Shown one piece after another: positions 34,908-42,866 of a stretch of DNA of 64,000 bases; within the stretch, counting starts at the first letter, position 1, and each line of letters starts with the position of its first letter. This stretch comes from Polaribacter aestuariivivens (lineage in GTDB: Bacteria; Bacteroidota; Bacteroidia; Flavobacteriales; Flavobacteriaceae), in assembly GCF_005885675.1 (NCBI RefSeq), contig NZ_VANR01000007.1, positions 124,001-188,000 of the forward strand, written 5' to 3'. Under the pieces are notes generated by a model, which ran no database searches, was not told the DNA's origin, and saw only the letters and a program-made list of their open reading frames with translations. The position numbers were made by a program, and so were the translations under genes.

Positions 34908-35456
34908 TTAATCTGTTTTTGATTTTATATAATTTTCTATTTTCTTAACTGCATGAAAATAAGATGCTTTTAGTGCTCCAACAGAGGTTTCTAATATTTC
35001 AGAAATTTCTTCATATTTTAATTCGTCAAAATACTTCATGTTAAAAACTAATTGTTGTTTTTGAGGAAGTGTGGCAATAGCTTTTTGCAAAATTAATTGA
35101 ATTTCGTCTCCTGAAAAATATACATCACTTTCTAAAGTTGATGCTAAATGTTGTTGAACATCTGTAATATCTACATTACGTTCTTTGGCTCTTTTATTAA
35201 TAAAGGTGATAGATTCGTTAGTGGCAATTCTGTACATCCAAGAAAAAAGTTTGCTTTCTTGGTTAAACTTATCAATATTTCTATACACTTTTATAAACGT
35301 GTTTTGCAAAACATCATCAGCATCATCATGAGAAATTACAATTTTTCTTATATGCCAATACAAACGCTGTTTGTAGAGCAAAATAAGTTCTCTAAACGCT
35401 TTTTCTCTTGTCGAAGTATTTTTAAGTTGATTTATTAAAACAATTTCGTCTGTCAA
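34908..35456 (-). CDS. ECF-type RNA polymerase sigma factor
   Basis: 182 residues with region 2 (DDADDVLQNTFIKVYRNI, FSWMYRIATNESITFINKR) and region 4 (PQKQQLVFNMKYFDELKYEEISEIL). First gene of a three-gene operon with a probable anti-sigma protein and a Spy-like periplasmic protein, a common envelope-stress arrangement in Bacteroidota. Confidence 0.92.
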   Translation of the reverse strand: MTDEIVLINQLKNTSTREKAFRELILLYKQRLYWHIRKIVISHDDADDVLQNTFIKVYRNIDKFNQESKLFSWMYRIATNESITFINKRAKERNVDITDVQQHLASTLESDVYFSGDEIQLILQKAIATLPQKQQLVFNMKYFDELKYEEISEILETSVGALKASYFHAVKKIENYIKSKTD

Positions 35457-35511
35457 AATTGGGTTTTTTAGTTAGACAAAATTTTTCAAAAAAGGTTTAA
35501 TTTAAGGGTGT

Positions 35512-36960
35512 TTATTTTTTTAAGCGAGTTTTAGAGTAACCAAACAAACGCTTTTGTTTTATAAGTTCAGCAATTCCTTCTGGTAACATTTTTTCCCAAC
35601 CTTTTTCACCATTTGTAATCATTTTTAGAACGGTTCTTGAGAAAATTTCAAGAATTTCTGGATCAAAATCTTTAATATCTATAAGTTTTCCATTGTTCTT
35701 AAAGAATTTATACAATTCTTTCATTCTTGGATGCACTTTTAAATTTTCACTATTTATATAATCACCAGACGCTTTGTCTTTATAAGGATACATGTAAACT
35801 TTTAAATCTCTATAAAATAGTTTACCGAAAGCTTCTAAAATTCCACCACTTAAATTACGGTAATATTTCTCGTCAAAAATTTGAATTAAGTTGTAAACTC
35901 CCATAGCAAGCGCCATTCTTTCTTTGGTGAATTCGCTAAAATATTCTACGAGCTTAAAATATTGTTGAAAACTGGTAATCATAACATTTTGTCCTAGAGA
36001 ACAAAGTAATTCAGCTCTGTCTAAAAAATCTCTTTCGTTAATTTTACCTTCTGCAGTTAAATTGCTTAAGGTAATTTCAAAAATTATTTGTGTACGATCT
36101 TCTTCAACTTTATTTTCTGCTAAAAAAAGTTTTTTTGCATTTTCAAACATATCCATATTTACTTTTGTAACAGGTCTAAAACTACCTCTTAAAGCCAATA
36201 TGTTTTTTTTGTACAATACTTGTGCTGGTAATAAGTTGTTTCCATCTGGACCAAACATTACAGCATTTGTCATACCGTTTTTAAGTAATTGCAAACTCAT
36301 TAAACGATTGTCTACATACATAAAACGAGGTCCAGAGAAATTAATCATGTCAATTTCTAGTTGGTCATTACTTAAATTATGGTAAAAAGATTTTACCAAT
36401 TCTTTAGGATTGTCATTTAAATAAAATGCTCCGTAAATTAAATTTACACCTAAAATACCTAATGTTTCTTGTTGTAAACGCGCATCAGTTTCTTTAAAAC
36501 GTAAATGTAAAATAATTTCATTATAGCCCTCAAGAGGATCTAGTTGAAAACGAATACCAACCCAACCATGACCTTTAAACTTTTTAGCAAAATCTATGGT
36601 TGTAACTGTATTTGCGTAACTAAAAAATAATTTATCAGGATGTTTTTCTCTACTTAATCTGTCTTCAATTAAATCTATTTCATGACCTAACATTTTTTTA
36701 AGACGTGGTTGTGTTACATAACGTTTATCTTGTTCTATACCATAAATAGCGTCCGAAAAATCTTTGTCATATGCACTCATTGCTTTTGCAATAGTACCAC
36801 TTGCAGCACCAGATCTAAAAAAATTACGAGCTGTTTCTTGTCCAGCTCCAATTTCAGCAAAAGTTCCGTAAATGTCTGTGTTTAGGTTAATTCTTAAAGC
36901 TTTATTTTTAGTTGTAGGTACACTACTTATTTCTTGATCTCCTCTTAAAGAAATTGCCAT
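35512..36960 (-). CDS. Large conserved cytoplasmic protein of unknown function
   Basis: 482 residues, no signal peptide. The N-terminal MAISLRGDQEISS, the segments FAEIGAGQETARNFFRSG (about 33-50) and FGPDGNNLLPAQVLY (near 230), and many buried aromatic residues are distinctive. Homologues in databases carry conflicting automatic names (TonB receptor, nicotinate-nucleotide adenylyltransferase), neither supported here: there is no barrel, plug or nucleotidyltransferase motif. It stands alone, divergent from the beta-lactamase-fold hydrolase. Function unknown. Confidence 0.8.
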   Translation of the reverse strand: MAISLRGDQEISSVPTTKNKALRINLNTDIYGTFAEIGAGQETARNFFRSGAASGTIAKAMSAYDKDFSDAIYGIEQDKRYVTQPRLKKMLGHEIDLIEDRLSREKHPDKLFFSYANTVTTIDFAKKFKGHGWVGIRFQLDPLEGYNEIILHLRFKETDARLQQETLGILGVNLIYGAFYLNDNPKELVKSFYHNLSNDQLEIDMINFSGPRFMYVDNRLMSLQLLKNGMTNAVMFGPDGNNLLPAQVLYKKNILALRGSFRPVTKVNMDMFENAKKLFLAENKVEEDRTQIIFEITLSNLTAEGKINERDFLDRAELLCSLGQNVMITSFQQYFKLVEYFSEFTKERMALAMGVYNLIQIFDEKYYRNLSGGILEAFGKLFYRDLKVYMYPYKDKASGDYINSENLKVHPRMKELYKFFKNNGKLIDIKDFDPEILEIFSRTVLKMITNGEKGWEKMLPEGIAELIKQKRLFGYSKTRLKK

Positions 36961-37026
36961 AAATTTATTTTTAATTACGTTCTAACAAATGTAGTGAATA
37001 AGTGTACTATCAGTCAATTTTTATCT

Positions 37027-37034
37027 TATTTTTG
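37027..37034 (+). promoter_or_regulatory. -7 promoter box TATTTTTG, 5 nt before the ATG
   Basis: Exact TAnnTTTG ending 5 nt before ATG 37040, which implies a leaderless or nearly leaderless mRNA unless translation starts further in. Confidence 0.5.
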
Positions 37035-37039
37035 TTGAG

Positions 37040-37822
37040 ATGATAACTATTAAAAAACTGTTAAAGGTTACTTTTTTAGGAACAGGAACTTCGCAAGGTA
37101 TTCCAATGATTGCAAGTAAAGACCCAGTTTGTTTATCTAACAACTTAAAAGATAAACGTTTAAGGTCTTCTGTTTTAATTTCTTGGGATGATGTTTCATA
37201 TGTGATTGATTGTGGTCCAGATTTCCGCCAACAAATGCTACGTGAAAATGTACAATGCATAAAAGGCGTTTTATTTACGCATGAACATGCAGATCATACT
37301 GCAGGATTAGATGATTTACGACCATTTTGTTATCAAATAGGAGAGATGCCTATTTATTTAAATAGCAGAACATTAAAAAGTTTAGAGCAACGATTTGAGT
37401 ATATTTTTTCCAAAGAGAATAGATATCCTGGAGCTCCAAGCGTTACTCCTGTAGTTGTAGAAAATTCTACATTTTTTATTGAAGACTTACAAGTAACTCC
37501 TATACAGGTTTTACACGGAAAATTGTCAATTTTAGGTTATAGATTTCAAAATTTAGCTTATTTAACTGATGTGAAATATATTGCTGAATCTGAAAAATTA
37601 AAACTTAAAAATTTAGACGTTTTAATTGTAAATGCATTAAGAATAGATTCGCACCCAACACATTTAAATTTAGACGAAGCTTTGGAGTTGGTAAAAGAAT
37701 TGCAACCTAAAAAAACTTACTTTACACACATAAGTCACAAATTAGGTTTTCATGAAGAAATCTCAAAAAAACTACCCAAAAATGTGTTCTTAGCTTTTGA
37801 TGGATTAAAAATTGAAGTCTAA
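37040..37822 (+). CDS. Metallo-beta-lactamase-fold hydrolase (PhnP-like phosphodiesterase)
   Basis: 260 residues. Starts LLKVTFLGTGTSQGIPM, then the metal site THEHADHTAGLDDLRP near 82, later DVKYIAESEKL (metal Asp) and FTHISHKLGFHEE (C-terminal His). Closest in layout to PhnP-type phosphoribosyl 1,2-cyclic phosphate phosphodiesterases, although no phosphonate genes are near; another small phosphodiester substrate is possible. Cytoplasmic. Confidence 0.88.
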   Translation: MITIKKLLKVTFLGTGTSQGIPMIASKDPVCLSNNLKDKRLRSSVLISWDDVSYVIDCGPDFRQQMLRENVQCIKGVLFTHEHADHTAGLDDLRPFCYQIGEMPIYLNSRTLKSLEQRFEYIFSKENRYPGAPSVTPVVVENSTFFIEDLQVTPIQVLHGKLSILGYRFQNLAYLTDVKYIAESEKLKLKNLDVLIVNALRIDSHPTHLNLDEALELVKELQPKKTYFTHISHKLGFHEEISKKLPKNVFLAFDGLKIEV

Positions 37823-37846
37823 ATTTTTAGTAATTATTTTTTAATG

Positions 37847-37854
37847 TATATTTG
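37847..37854 (+). promoter_or_regulatory. -7 promoter box TATATTTG for the GTPase module
   Basis: Exact TAnnTTTG 81 nt before the first gene of the coiled-coil/GTPase/kinase unit (ATG 37936). It gives a leader of about 75 nt, long for this window. Confidence 0.5.
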
Positions 37855-37935
37855 TTTGAACAGCTTTTTATAATTTACATTGTAATCTGTAAAGTTTATC
37901 AAACATTCCCATAAATTAACTCAACTAAAATATAC

Positions 37936-38289
37936 ATGGAAAAAAAGTCAGAAAAAAGCAAAGCTCCAGAAACAGCGCAAGAAGTAGATAGCAGAATTGC
38001 TGCAGTAAGAGACCTTATTTTTGGTGAAAATATTCAGCAATACAATACTGAATTTGCAGATGTTTACGATAAAATAAAAGCGCTACAAAACGAAACCAGA
38101 ACTAATTTATCAGAAGCAGTTTCTAATCTTGAAAACAAACTTGCAGATTTAGAAAGTTTAATGGATCATAAATTTCAAGATTTAAACGACGATTTAGATA
38201 AGAGATTGGCAGATTTAGATGATGATAAAGCAGACAGAAGAAAGTTAGGAAAAGCGCTAGAAAAAATTGCACTAATGTTGCAAGAATAG
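37936..38289 (+). CDS. Coiled-coil protein, first gene of the small-GTPase module
   Basis: 117 residues, cytoplasmic. After a 20-residue polar start come long heptad-like helices (about 35-95: VYDKIKALQNETRTNLSEA, ENKLADLESLMDHKF and DKRLADLDDDKADRRKLG), then a short helix. No enzyme motif. The stop codon abuts the ATG of the next gene. In this unit it probably forms the scaffold or membrane-proximal partner of the GTPase system. No family function is known to me. Confidence 0.75.
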   Translation: MEKKSEKSKAPETAQEVDSRIAAVRDLIFGENIQQYNTEFADVYDKIKALQNETRTNLSEAVSNLENKLADLESLMDHKFQDLNDDLDKRLADLDDDKADRRKLGKALEKIALMLQE

Positions 38290-39102
38290 ATGAAAAAGCC
38301 CACTGAAGATAACAAAAAAGACAATCGTTTTGAGTTGCTCAGAGAACTTTTATTAGAAGATGATAGAGAAAAATTTACTGCTTTAAGTGAAGAAATTATT
38401 GAAAAAGAGAAGCTCTCAAAAAGAGTACAACCTCTTGTAGATGAAAAAATTGAAGATCTTCGTCAAAAATTTCCAGAATATTTTGGAGATACCATTACAG
38501 AAACCATAAAAGTTCAAATTAGAGACTCTCAAGATGAAGTTGTTGAAGCTCTGTACCCAATTATGGGTAAATTAGTTAAAAAAGCTATTGTGAGTGAAAT
38601 AACAAAGTTATCTGACAATATAAACAGAACAATTCAAGAGAAATTTTCACTAAAACAAATACTTACACGTTTTTTTAAAGGAAAAAATAATGATGCAGGA
38701 GTTGTGCTTCAAGAAGTTTTTGAACCTATAATAGAAGAAGTTTTTGTGATTGAAAAAGATTCTGGTTTACTTGCTGGTAATTTTACAAGAGGAAACATTG
38801 CCGATAAAGATATGGTATCTGGAATGTTAACTGCCATCAAATCTTTTGCAGAAGATGCTTTTTCTAAAGAAAATCAAAACTTAGAAGATATTAAATTTGA
38901 TAGTTTTCAACTTACCATAAAAAACTTTAAAACTATTTATATTGCTATTGCAACTTCAGGAGTTTTAAATTCAGAATTTAGAGATCAATTAGCAGATAAT
39001 GTAAATAATTTGGCAGAAGTTATTTTAAGAGATCGAACGTATTTAAAAGACGAATTAAAGCTAAATGCTTTAATTGAAACCTATTTAATTACTCAAAATT
39101 AA
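38290..39102 (+). CDS. Putative GTPase-regulator protein with longin/roadblock-like C-terminal domain
   Basis: 270 residues, no signal peptide. N-terminal half helical and charged (ELLRELLLEDDREKFTALSEEI; then DEVVEALYPIMGKLVKKAI). The C-terminal half (about 150-255) reads like a roadblock/longin sensor fold: VFVIEKDSGLLAGNF, then DKDMVSGMLTAIKSFAEDAF, FQLTIKNFKTIYIAIATSG and a last helix. In MglB and longin proteins such folds regulate small GTPases. The fold call is by pattern only. It overlaps the GTPase gene by one base. Confidence 0.7.
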   Translation: MKKPTEDNKKDNRFELLRELLLEDDREKFTALSEEIIEKEKLSKRVQPLVDEKIEDLRQKFPEYFGDTITETIKVQIRDSQDEVVEALYPIMGKLVKKAIVSEITKLSDNINRTIQEKFSLKQILTRFFKGKNNDAGVVLQEVFEPIIEEVFVIEKDSGLLAGNFTRGNIADKDMVSGMLTAIKSFAEDAFSKENQNLEDIKFDSFQLTIKNFKTIYIAIATSGVLNSEFRDQLADNVNNLAEVILRDRTYLKDELKLNALIETYLITQN

Positions 39103-39587
39103 TGATTGCTAAAAAAGTTTTATTAGTAGGTAATTTTGGTGTTGGTAAAACCTCACTTATTAGAAGGTTTGTGTTAAATCAATTTTCAGAAGATTACATA
39201 AGTACCATTGGCGTTCGTGTAAGCTCTAAAGTTGTAGCTTATGAAAACCAAGAAATAAAATTATTAATTTGGGATGTTGCAGGAACTAGTGGAGATGAAA
39301 AAATACCCAAAGCCTATTTTTTAGGTGCAAGTGCAGCCATGTTTGTGTTTGATGTGAGTAGAGAAGAAACGTATTTAACAATAGACCAACATTTGGCGAG
39401 TATTAAAGCCCTTTCTGGTTTGCAAAACATTACCATTGTTGGCAATAAAAAAGACTTGCTTTCTAAAGACGAATTAGAGGCAGTTCTAGCAAAAATTACC
39501 GTAAAAATAGACTTGATTACAAGTGCAAAAGAAGACGAAAATGTAGAAGACGCATTTTTAAAATTAACCGCTCAAGCTTTAAAATAA
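39102..39587 (+). CDS. Rab-like small GTPase with Thr in place of catalytic Gln
   Basis: 161 residues, one G domain. G1 GNFGVGKTS at 10-18, G2 Thr35 in ISTIGV, G3 WDVAGT at 57-62, G4 NKKD at 115-118, G5 TSAK at 140-143. In Ras/Rab proteins Gln follows the DxxG of G3; here it is Thr62, so intrinsic hydrolysis should be slow and depend on a partner. No C-terminal lipidation Cys. Encoded between a putative longin/roadblock protein and a hybrid histidine kinase, all overlapping or a few bases apart. Confidence 0.9.
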   Translation: MIAKKVLLVGNFGVGKTSLIRRFVLNQFSEDYISTIGVRVSSKVVAYENQEIKLLIWDVAGTSGDEKIPKAYFLGASAAMFVFDVSREETYLTIDQHLASIKALSGLQNITIVGNKKDLLSKDELEAVLAKITVKIDLITSAKEDENVEDAFLKLTAQALK

Positions 39588-39592
39588 ACCTC

Positions 39593-41116
39593 TTGATACC
39601 TGCAAAAATAGAAGATGTTTTTATACAAGTTACTACAGATTTTTCTGGAGTAATAACAAACATTGTAGCAGGTAAATTTGCAGAAAAAGCATTCCAAATT
39701 CACAGTTCTATTTTCAAAACATGCCCTTTTTTAGAAGGTACACTCGAAGCTTTGGAACACCAACAACAGTTTACATTAGAGACTATGGTTATTGACTTTA
39801 ATTCTGTTGAATATAATGTAGATATTGAACTTTTTAAAGAGGAACAAAATATTAGTGTTTTAATTCATAACAGAACCAATGTTTACAAAATTGTAGAGCA
39901 GCTAAACCAAAACAGAAACGATATTTTTTTTATAAAGAGAGAGCTTGCAGAAAAAAACGAAGAACTTAAAAAACTACGTAAAATTGCAGACAAAGCGAAT
40001 GAAGAAAAATCACGTTTTTTAGCAATGATGAGTCATGAAATTAGAAATCCGTTAAATGTTATTTTAGGATATTCTGAAATGATTTCTCAAGAAAAAATTA
40101 ATGATAACGTAGCACAATACGCAAAATTATTAGCAATTTCAGGAAATAATTTAAAAGTAATTGTAAACGATATTTTAGATTTATCTAGAATTGAAGCTGG
40201 TAAATTAGAGTTGATACATACAGTAATAAATATCAACGAAATTGTTACAAACTGTGTTGAAAACTATAGATTACAAAATAAAAATTCAGCAGTAGAATTA
40301 CTCTTAAATATTGAAAATAAAATCCCTGAAAATATTTTAGGTGATCAAGTACGAATCAATCAAATTTTATCAAATTTACTTTCAAACGCAGTAAAATTTA
40401 CTCAAAAAGGCAAAATTTCAGTAGATGTTAAAATGGAATATGATAATAGTGATTCTACAAAAATAGTATTTCTAGTATCTGATTCTGGTAGAGGAATGAC
40501 TAGTTTACAGGCTTCTAAAATTTTTGACGAATATCAACAAAATAAAAAAAGTGATAATAGAGTTTTTGGAGGTGCAGGTTTGGGTTTGTCAATCGTAAAA
40601 AGACTATTGAAAGAAATGAAAGGAAGCATTTCTGTAAAAAGTACCTTAAATGAAGGAAGTGTTTTTAAAGTTGAAATTCCTTTTTTAAAAGGAAACAGCT
40701 CAAAAATAATTGAATCTGAAATAGAGGAAAATTCAAGTATTAAAAGTATTGTAAATAAAAGAATTTTAGTAGCTGATGATGATGCTTTAAATCAAACCAT
40801 TGTAGCTCACATACTCGCAAAAGAAAATGTAATTTTAACCCAAGTTAAAGATGGGTTAGAAGCTTTAAATATTTTAAAAACAACTACTTTCGATTTGGTG
40901 TTATTAGATATTCACATGCCAAACATTACTGGCGAACAACTAATGCAACAAAAAAATGAATTTCATCAATCTAACAGAGTAACTCCTTTTTTAGCGTTAA
41001 CAGCAAACACAACTAAAGAAGATTTAGAAAGATATTACCATATTGGTTTTGTAGATGTTATTTCTAAGCCTTACACTGCTGTTGAGTTTGTCGAAAAAAT
41101 GAAGAAGAATATATAG
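39593..41116 (+). CDS. Hybrid sensor histidine kinase with receiver domain, last gene of the GTPase module
   Basis: 507 residues from a TTG start (39593) 5 nt after the GTPase stop. Domains: PAS-like fold (about 1-105), coiled coil (about 110-140), HisKA with H148 in MSHEIRNPLN, HATPase (about 255-370; GVFGGAGLGLSIVKRL-type G box), and a receiver (about 390-505) with phospho-acceptor D439 in LLDIHMP and the switch Lys in SKPYT. No membrane helix, so it senses a cytoplasmic cue, plausibly the state of the neighbouring GTPase. No output domain. Confidence 0.9.
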   Translation: MIPAKIEDVFIQVTTDFSGVITNIVAGKFAEKAFQIHSSIFKTCPFLEGTLEALEHQQQFTLETMVIDFNSVEYNVDIELFKEEQNISVLIHNRTNVYKIVEQLNQNRNDIFFIKRELAEKNEELKKLRKIADKANEEKSRFLAMMSHEIRNPLNVILGYSEMISQEKINDNVAQYAKLLAISGNNLKVIVNDILDLSRIEAGKLELIHTVININEIVTNCVENYRLQNKNSAVELLLNIENKIPENILGDQVRINQILSNLLSNAVKFTQKGKISVDVKMEYDNSDSTKIVFLVSDSGRGMTSLQASKIFDEYQQNKKSDNRVFGGAGLGLSIVKRLLKEMKGSISVKSTLNEGSVFKVEIPFLKGNSSKIIESEIEENSSIKSIVNKRILVADDDALNQTIVAHILAKENVILTQVKDGLEALNILKTTTFDLVLLDIHMPNITGEQLMQQKNEFHQSNRVTPFLALTANTTKEDLERYYHIGFVDVISKPYTAVEFVEKMKKNI

Positions 41117-41209
41117 TGATTTTTATTTTTCGAAAACTTGTTTGTATATGTATAGTAGCGGATTTTAATGTTATTAATTTTCAGATTTTAATATACTTTA
41201 ATAAAATGA

Positions 41210-41270
41210 AATAGCGGTTCAAGTTGATACTCAAACCGCTATTGCTTATATAGGTTGTTAGGCACTGGCT
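41210..41270 (+). repeat. Left-end cassette element L1: hairpin plus GTTAGGCACTGGCT
   Basis: A 34-nt hairpin (AATAGCGGTTCAAGT / ACTCAAACCGCTATT, 41210-41243, with a 2x2 internal loop) is followed by GCTTA and GTTAGGCACTGGCT (41257-41270). The last base abuts the stop codon of the SRPBCC gene. A related element is at 45314-45372, and an inverted copy of GTTAGGCAC lies at 43810-43818. It may also act as the terminator for the convergent genes. Confidence 0.6.
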
Positions 41271-41753
41271 TTATTTCACCAATTTAATTATGTTTTCTAC
41301 CATTTCTACTCGAGCACTCGTTATAAATCCATCAAATTGCTCTTTGGTCATATTCGGATTCTCGACAAATTCATAGTTTGATGTCCAAACAATCATCGAT
41401 TTGTTAAACCCTAAATCAACTACTTTAATCATATTGTTCATGTTTTTAGCTGGCACGCCTTCTATTACTTGATACGAATACGTTCGGGTTTTATCATCAA
41501 ATCCTGTTATCTTTTCCTTGAAATAACCATTTCCGTCTGCAGAAGTACAAACTCTTTCGCCACCAATACCTTTTGGACCTTTCCATTGTACTTTTGATAC
41601 AAAAGATGATAGCTCATCAATATTGTCCATTTTTCGAATTTGCTCCCAAACTTTATCTGCTGAACTTTCAATTTCTGTTACTAATGGCGTTTGAGCTTGC
41701 AACATCGTAGTTGCAGAAATTAATAAGATAAATAAAATTGTTACTTTTTTCAT
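41271..41753 (-). CDS. Secreted SRPBCC-fold (polyketide cyclase-like) protein
   Basis: 160 residues with a signal peptide ending near LQAQ. The mature part has the START/SRPBCC pattern: early helix (SADKVWEQIRKMDNIDELSSFV), beta strands with GERVCT and YSYQVIEG, and a C-terminal helix (FITSARVEMVENIIKLVK). The fold binds hydrophobic ligands; the ligand is unknown. Last gene of the cluster with a second SRPBCC protein, a SnoaL-like protein and an ECF sigma factor. Confidence 0.82.
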   Translation of the reverse strand: MKKVTILFILLISATTMLQAQTPLVTEIESSADKVWEQIRKMDNIDELSSFVSKVQWKGPKGIGGERVCTSADGNGYFKEKITGFDDKTRTYSYQVIEGVPAKNMNNMIKVVDLGFNKSMIVWTSNYEFVENPNMTKEQFDGFITSARVEMVENIIKLVK

Positions 41754-41823
41754 GTTTTTGATTTTTAGATGTTAATTAAAATTTTTATTTATGTTTTTAT
41801 TACTGTTGCTTTCGGATATTTCT

Positions 41824-42180
41824 TTAGTAAAAGAATTGTTCAAGAATAATTTTTCCATTTTCTACTTGATAGAGAATAATTTCATCTAATTCTGCCTTAT
41901 TTCCATCTTTTAAAGTAAATGACGCTTTGTAGGGTAAAGCAATAAAATCTTTACTGGTAATGGCTTCTCCAACTTCCATAGAATGAAATTCAGCAATGTT
42001 GCCTCTCATAATTTCATCTTTTTCTTTTATGGCTTTTACACCTTTAATATCAGAAAAGTAAGGCGATTGTGGTTCAATGTGTTTTACCTTCTCTTGGTCA
42101 AACAAAGTATCATAAACTTCATCAAACTTTCCTTCTTTTAAAAGAGAGGTCAACTTTTCAGCGATTTGTTTTGTTGTCAT
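41824..42180 (-). CDS. SnoaL-like (NTF2-fold) protein
   Basis: 118 residues: TTKQIAEKLTSLLKEGKFDEVYDTLF, then a middle with KEKDEIMRGNIAEFHSMEV and strands FTLKDGNKAELDEIILYQ ending in ILEQFFY, the cone-like alpha+beta layout of SnoaL/NTF2 proteins. SnoaL-like domains are fused to ECF41 sigma factors; here such a protein is encoded separately beside an ECF gene and has the same promoter motif upstream (42210-42234). Ligand unknown. Confidence 0.8.
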   Translation of the reverse strand: MTTKQIAEKLTSLLKEGKFDEVYDTLFDQEKVKHIEPQSPYFSDIKGVKAIKEKDEIMRGNIAEFHSMEVGEAITSKDFIALPYKASFTLKDGNKAELDEIILYQVENGKIILEQFFY

Positions 42181-42209
42181 GTTTTATATTTTATGTTGTT
42201 TATTATTTG

Positions 42210-42234
42210 GATACCAAACTTGTTGATGTGTTAC
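42210..42234 (-). promoter_or_regulatory. Predicted ECF promoter P3: GTAACAC-N13-GTATC
   Basis: Minus strand reads TTTTGTAACAC, 13 bases, GTATCCAAATA; identical blocks and spacing to 42774-42798 and 43761-43785. It is 30 nt before the SnoaL-like gene. Confidence 0.75.
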
Positions 42235-42239
42235 AAAAC

Positions 42240-42743
42240 TCATGCAACTTTGTTAGAGAATTTTTCAATTTCTTTCAATTTATTTGTACTTGGTTTTCCA
42301 GTTTCTACATAGTTTTTCAAGTCATTTGGAATATGCTCAATTTGTTTTTTTAGTTGCATTTTCATCATAGGATTCATAATACTACCTACCAAACCTTTAG
42401 TCTTTACTATAAGATGCATATCTACTTTAGTTCTCTCAGAGCTTATTGAGGTTAGTTGCCAATTATTGATTGCAGAATCAACAAAAAAGGGAAAGCCTTC
42501 AATGACTTCGTATTCGAGGATATGATTATTTGCATCAAATTTTCTGATAACTTCTTTAATTTTTCCAGATGGTAGTTCGCAAGATCTATTATTTGAAGGT
42601 GCTCCTTTAATCACTGGTGGACTATATGCTTTAGAATGATTTAAACCTGATGCCCATTTGTATACATCACCAAATTGATTTCCCAATATGTCCCAAACAG
42701 CTTTTATTGGCTTGTTAATAGTAATTTCTTTTTTAAATTCCAT
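42240..42743 (-). CDS. Cytoplasmic SRPBCC-fold protein
   Basis: 167 residues without signal peptide. SRPBCC pattern: INKPIKAVWDILGNQFGDVYKWASGL, then GAPSNNRSCELPSGK, ILEYEVIEGFPFFV and a C-terminal amphipathic helix (MKMQLKKQIEHIPNDLKNYV). Binds an unknown hydrophobic ligand. Preceded by the same promoter motif as the sigma gene and separated from that gene by a terminator. Confidence 0.82.
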   Translation of the reverse strand: MEFKKEITINKPIKAVWDILGNQFGDVYKWASGLNHSKAYSPPVIKGAPSNNRSCELPSGKIKEVIRKFDANNHILEYEVIEGFPFFVDSAINNWQLTSISSERTKVDMHLIVKTKGLVGSIMNPMMKMQLKKQIEHIPNDLKNYVETGKPSTNKLKEIEKFSNKVA

Positions 42744-42773
42744 GTTAATAAATTTTATGTTATTTATTATTTT

Positions 42774-42798
42774 GATACATGAATTTATAATGTGTTAC
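42774..42798 (-). promoter_or_regulatory. Predicted ECF promoter P2: GTAACAC-N13-GTATC
   Basis: Minus strand TTTTGTAACAC, 13 bases, GTATCAAAATA, 31 nt before the SRPBCC ATG. It starts directly after the terminator of the sigma gene. Confidence 0.75.
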
Positions 42799-42807
42799 AA
42801 AACCAAA

Positions 42808-42838
42808 AAAAGGTTACCTCCGTTAGAAGTAACCTTTT
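42808..42838 (-). terminator. Intrinsic terminator after the ECF sigma gene
   Basis: On the minus strand AAAAGGTTAC-N11-GTAACCTTTT followed by TTT. It separates the sigma gene from the SRPBCC/SnoaL genes, which therefore need their own promoters. Confidence 0.82.
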
Positions 42839-42866
42839 CATTTTCAAACTGAAATCTCAACTTAAT

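Noticed and set aside
41210-41243. Reading the L1 hairpin purely as a terminator for the kinase gene
   Set aside because: The stem has a 2x2 internal loop and no T tract, and a related element occurs at 45314-45372, so a plain terminator is not the best sole explanation, although it may also act as one.
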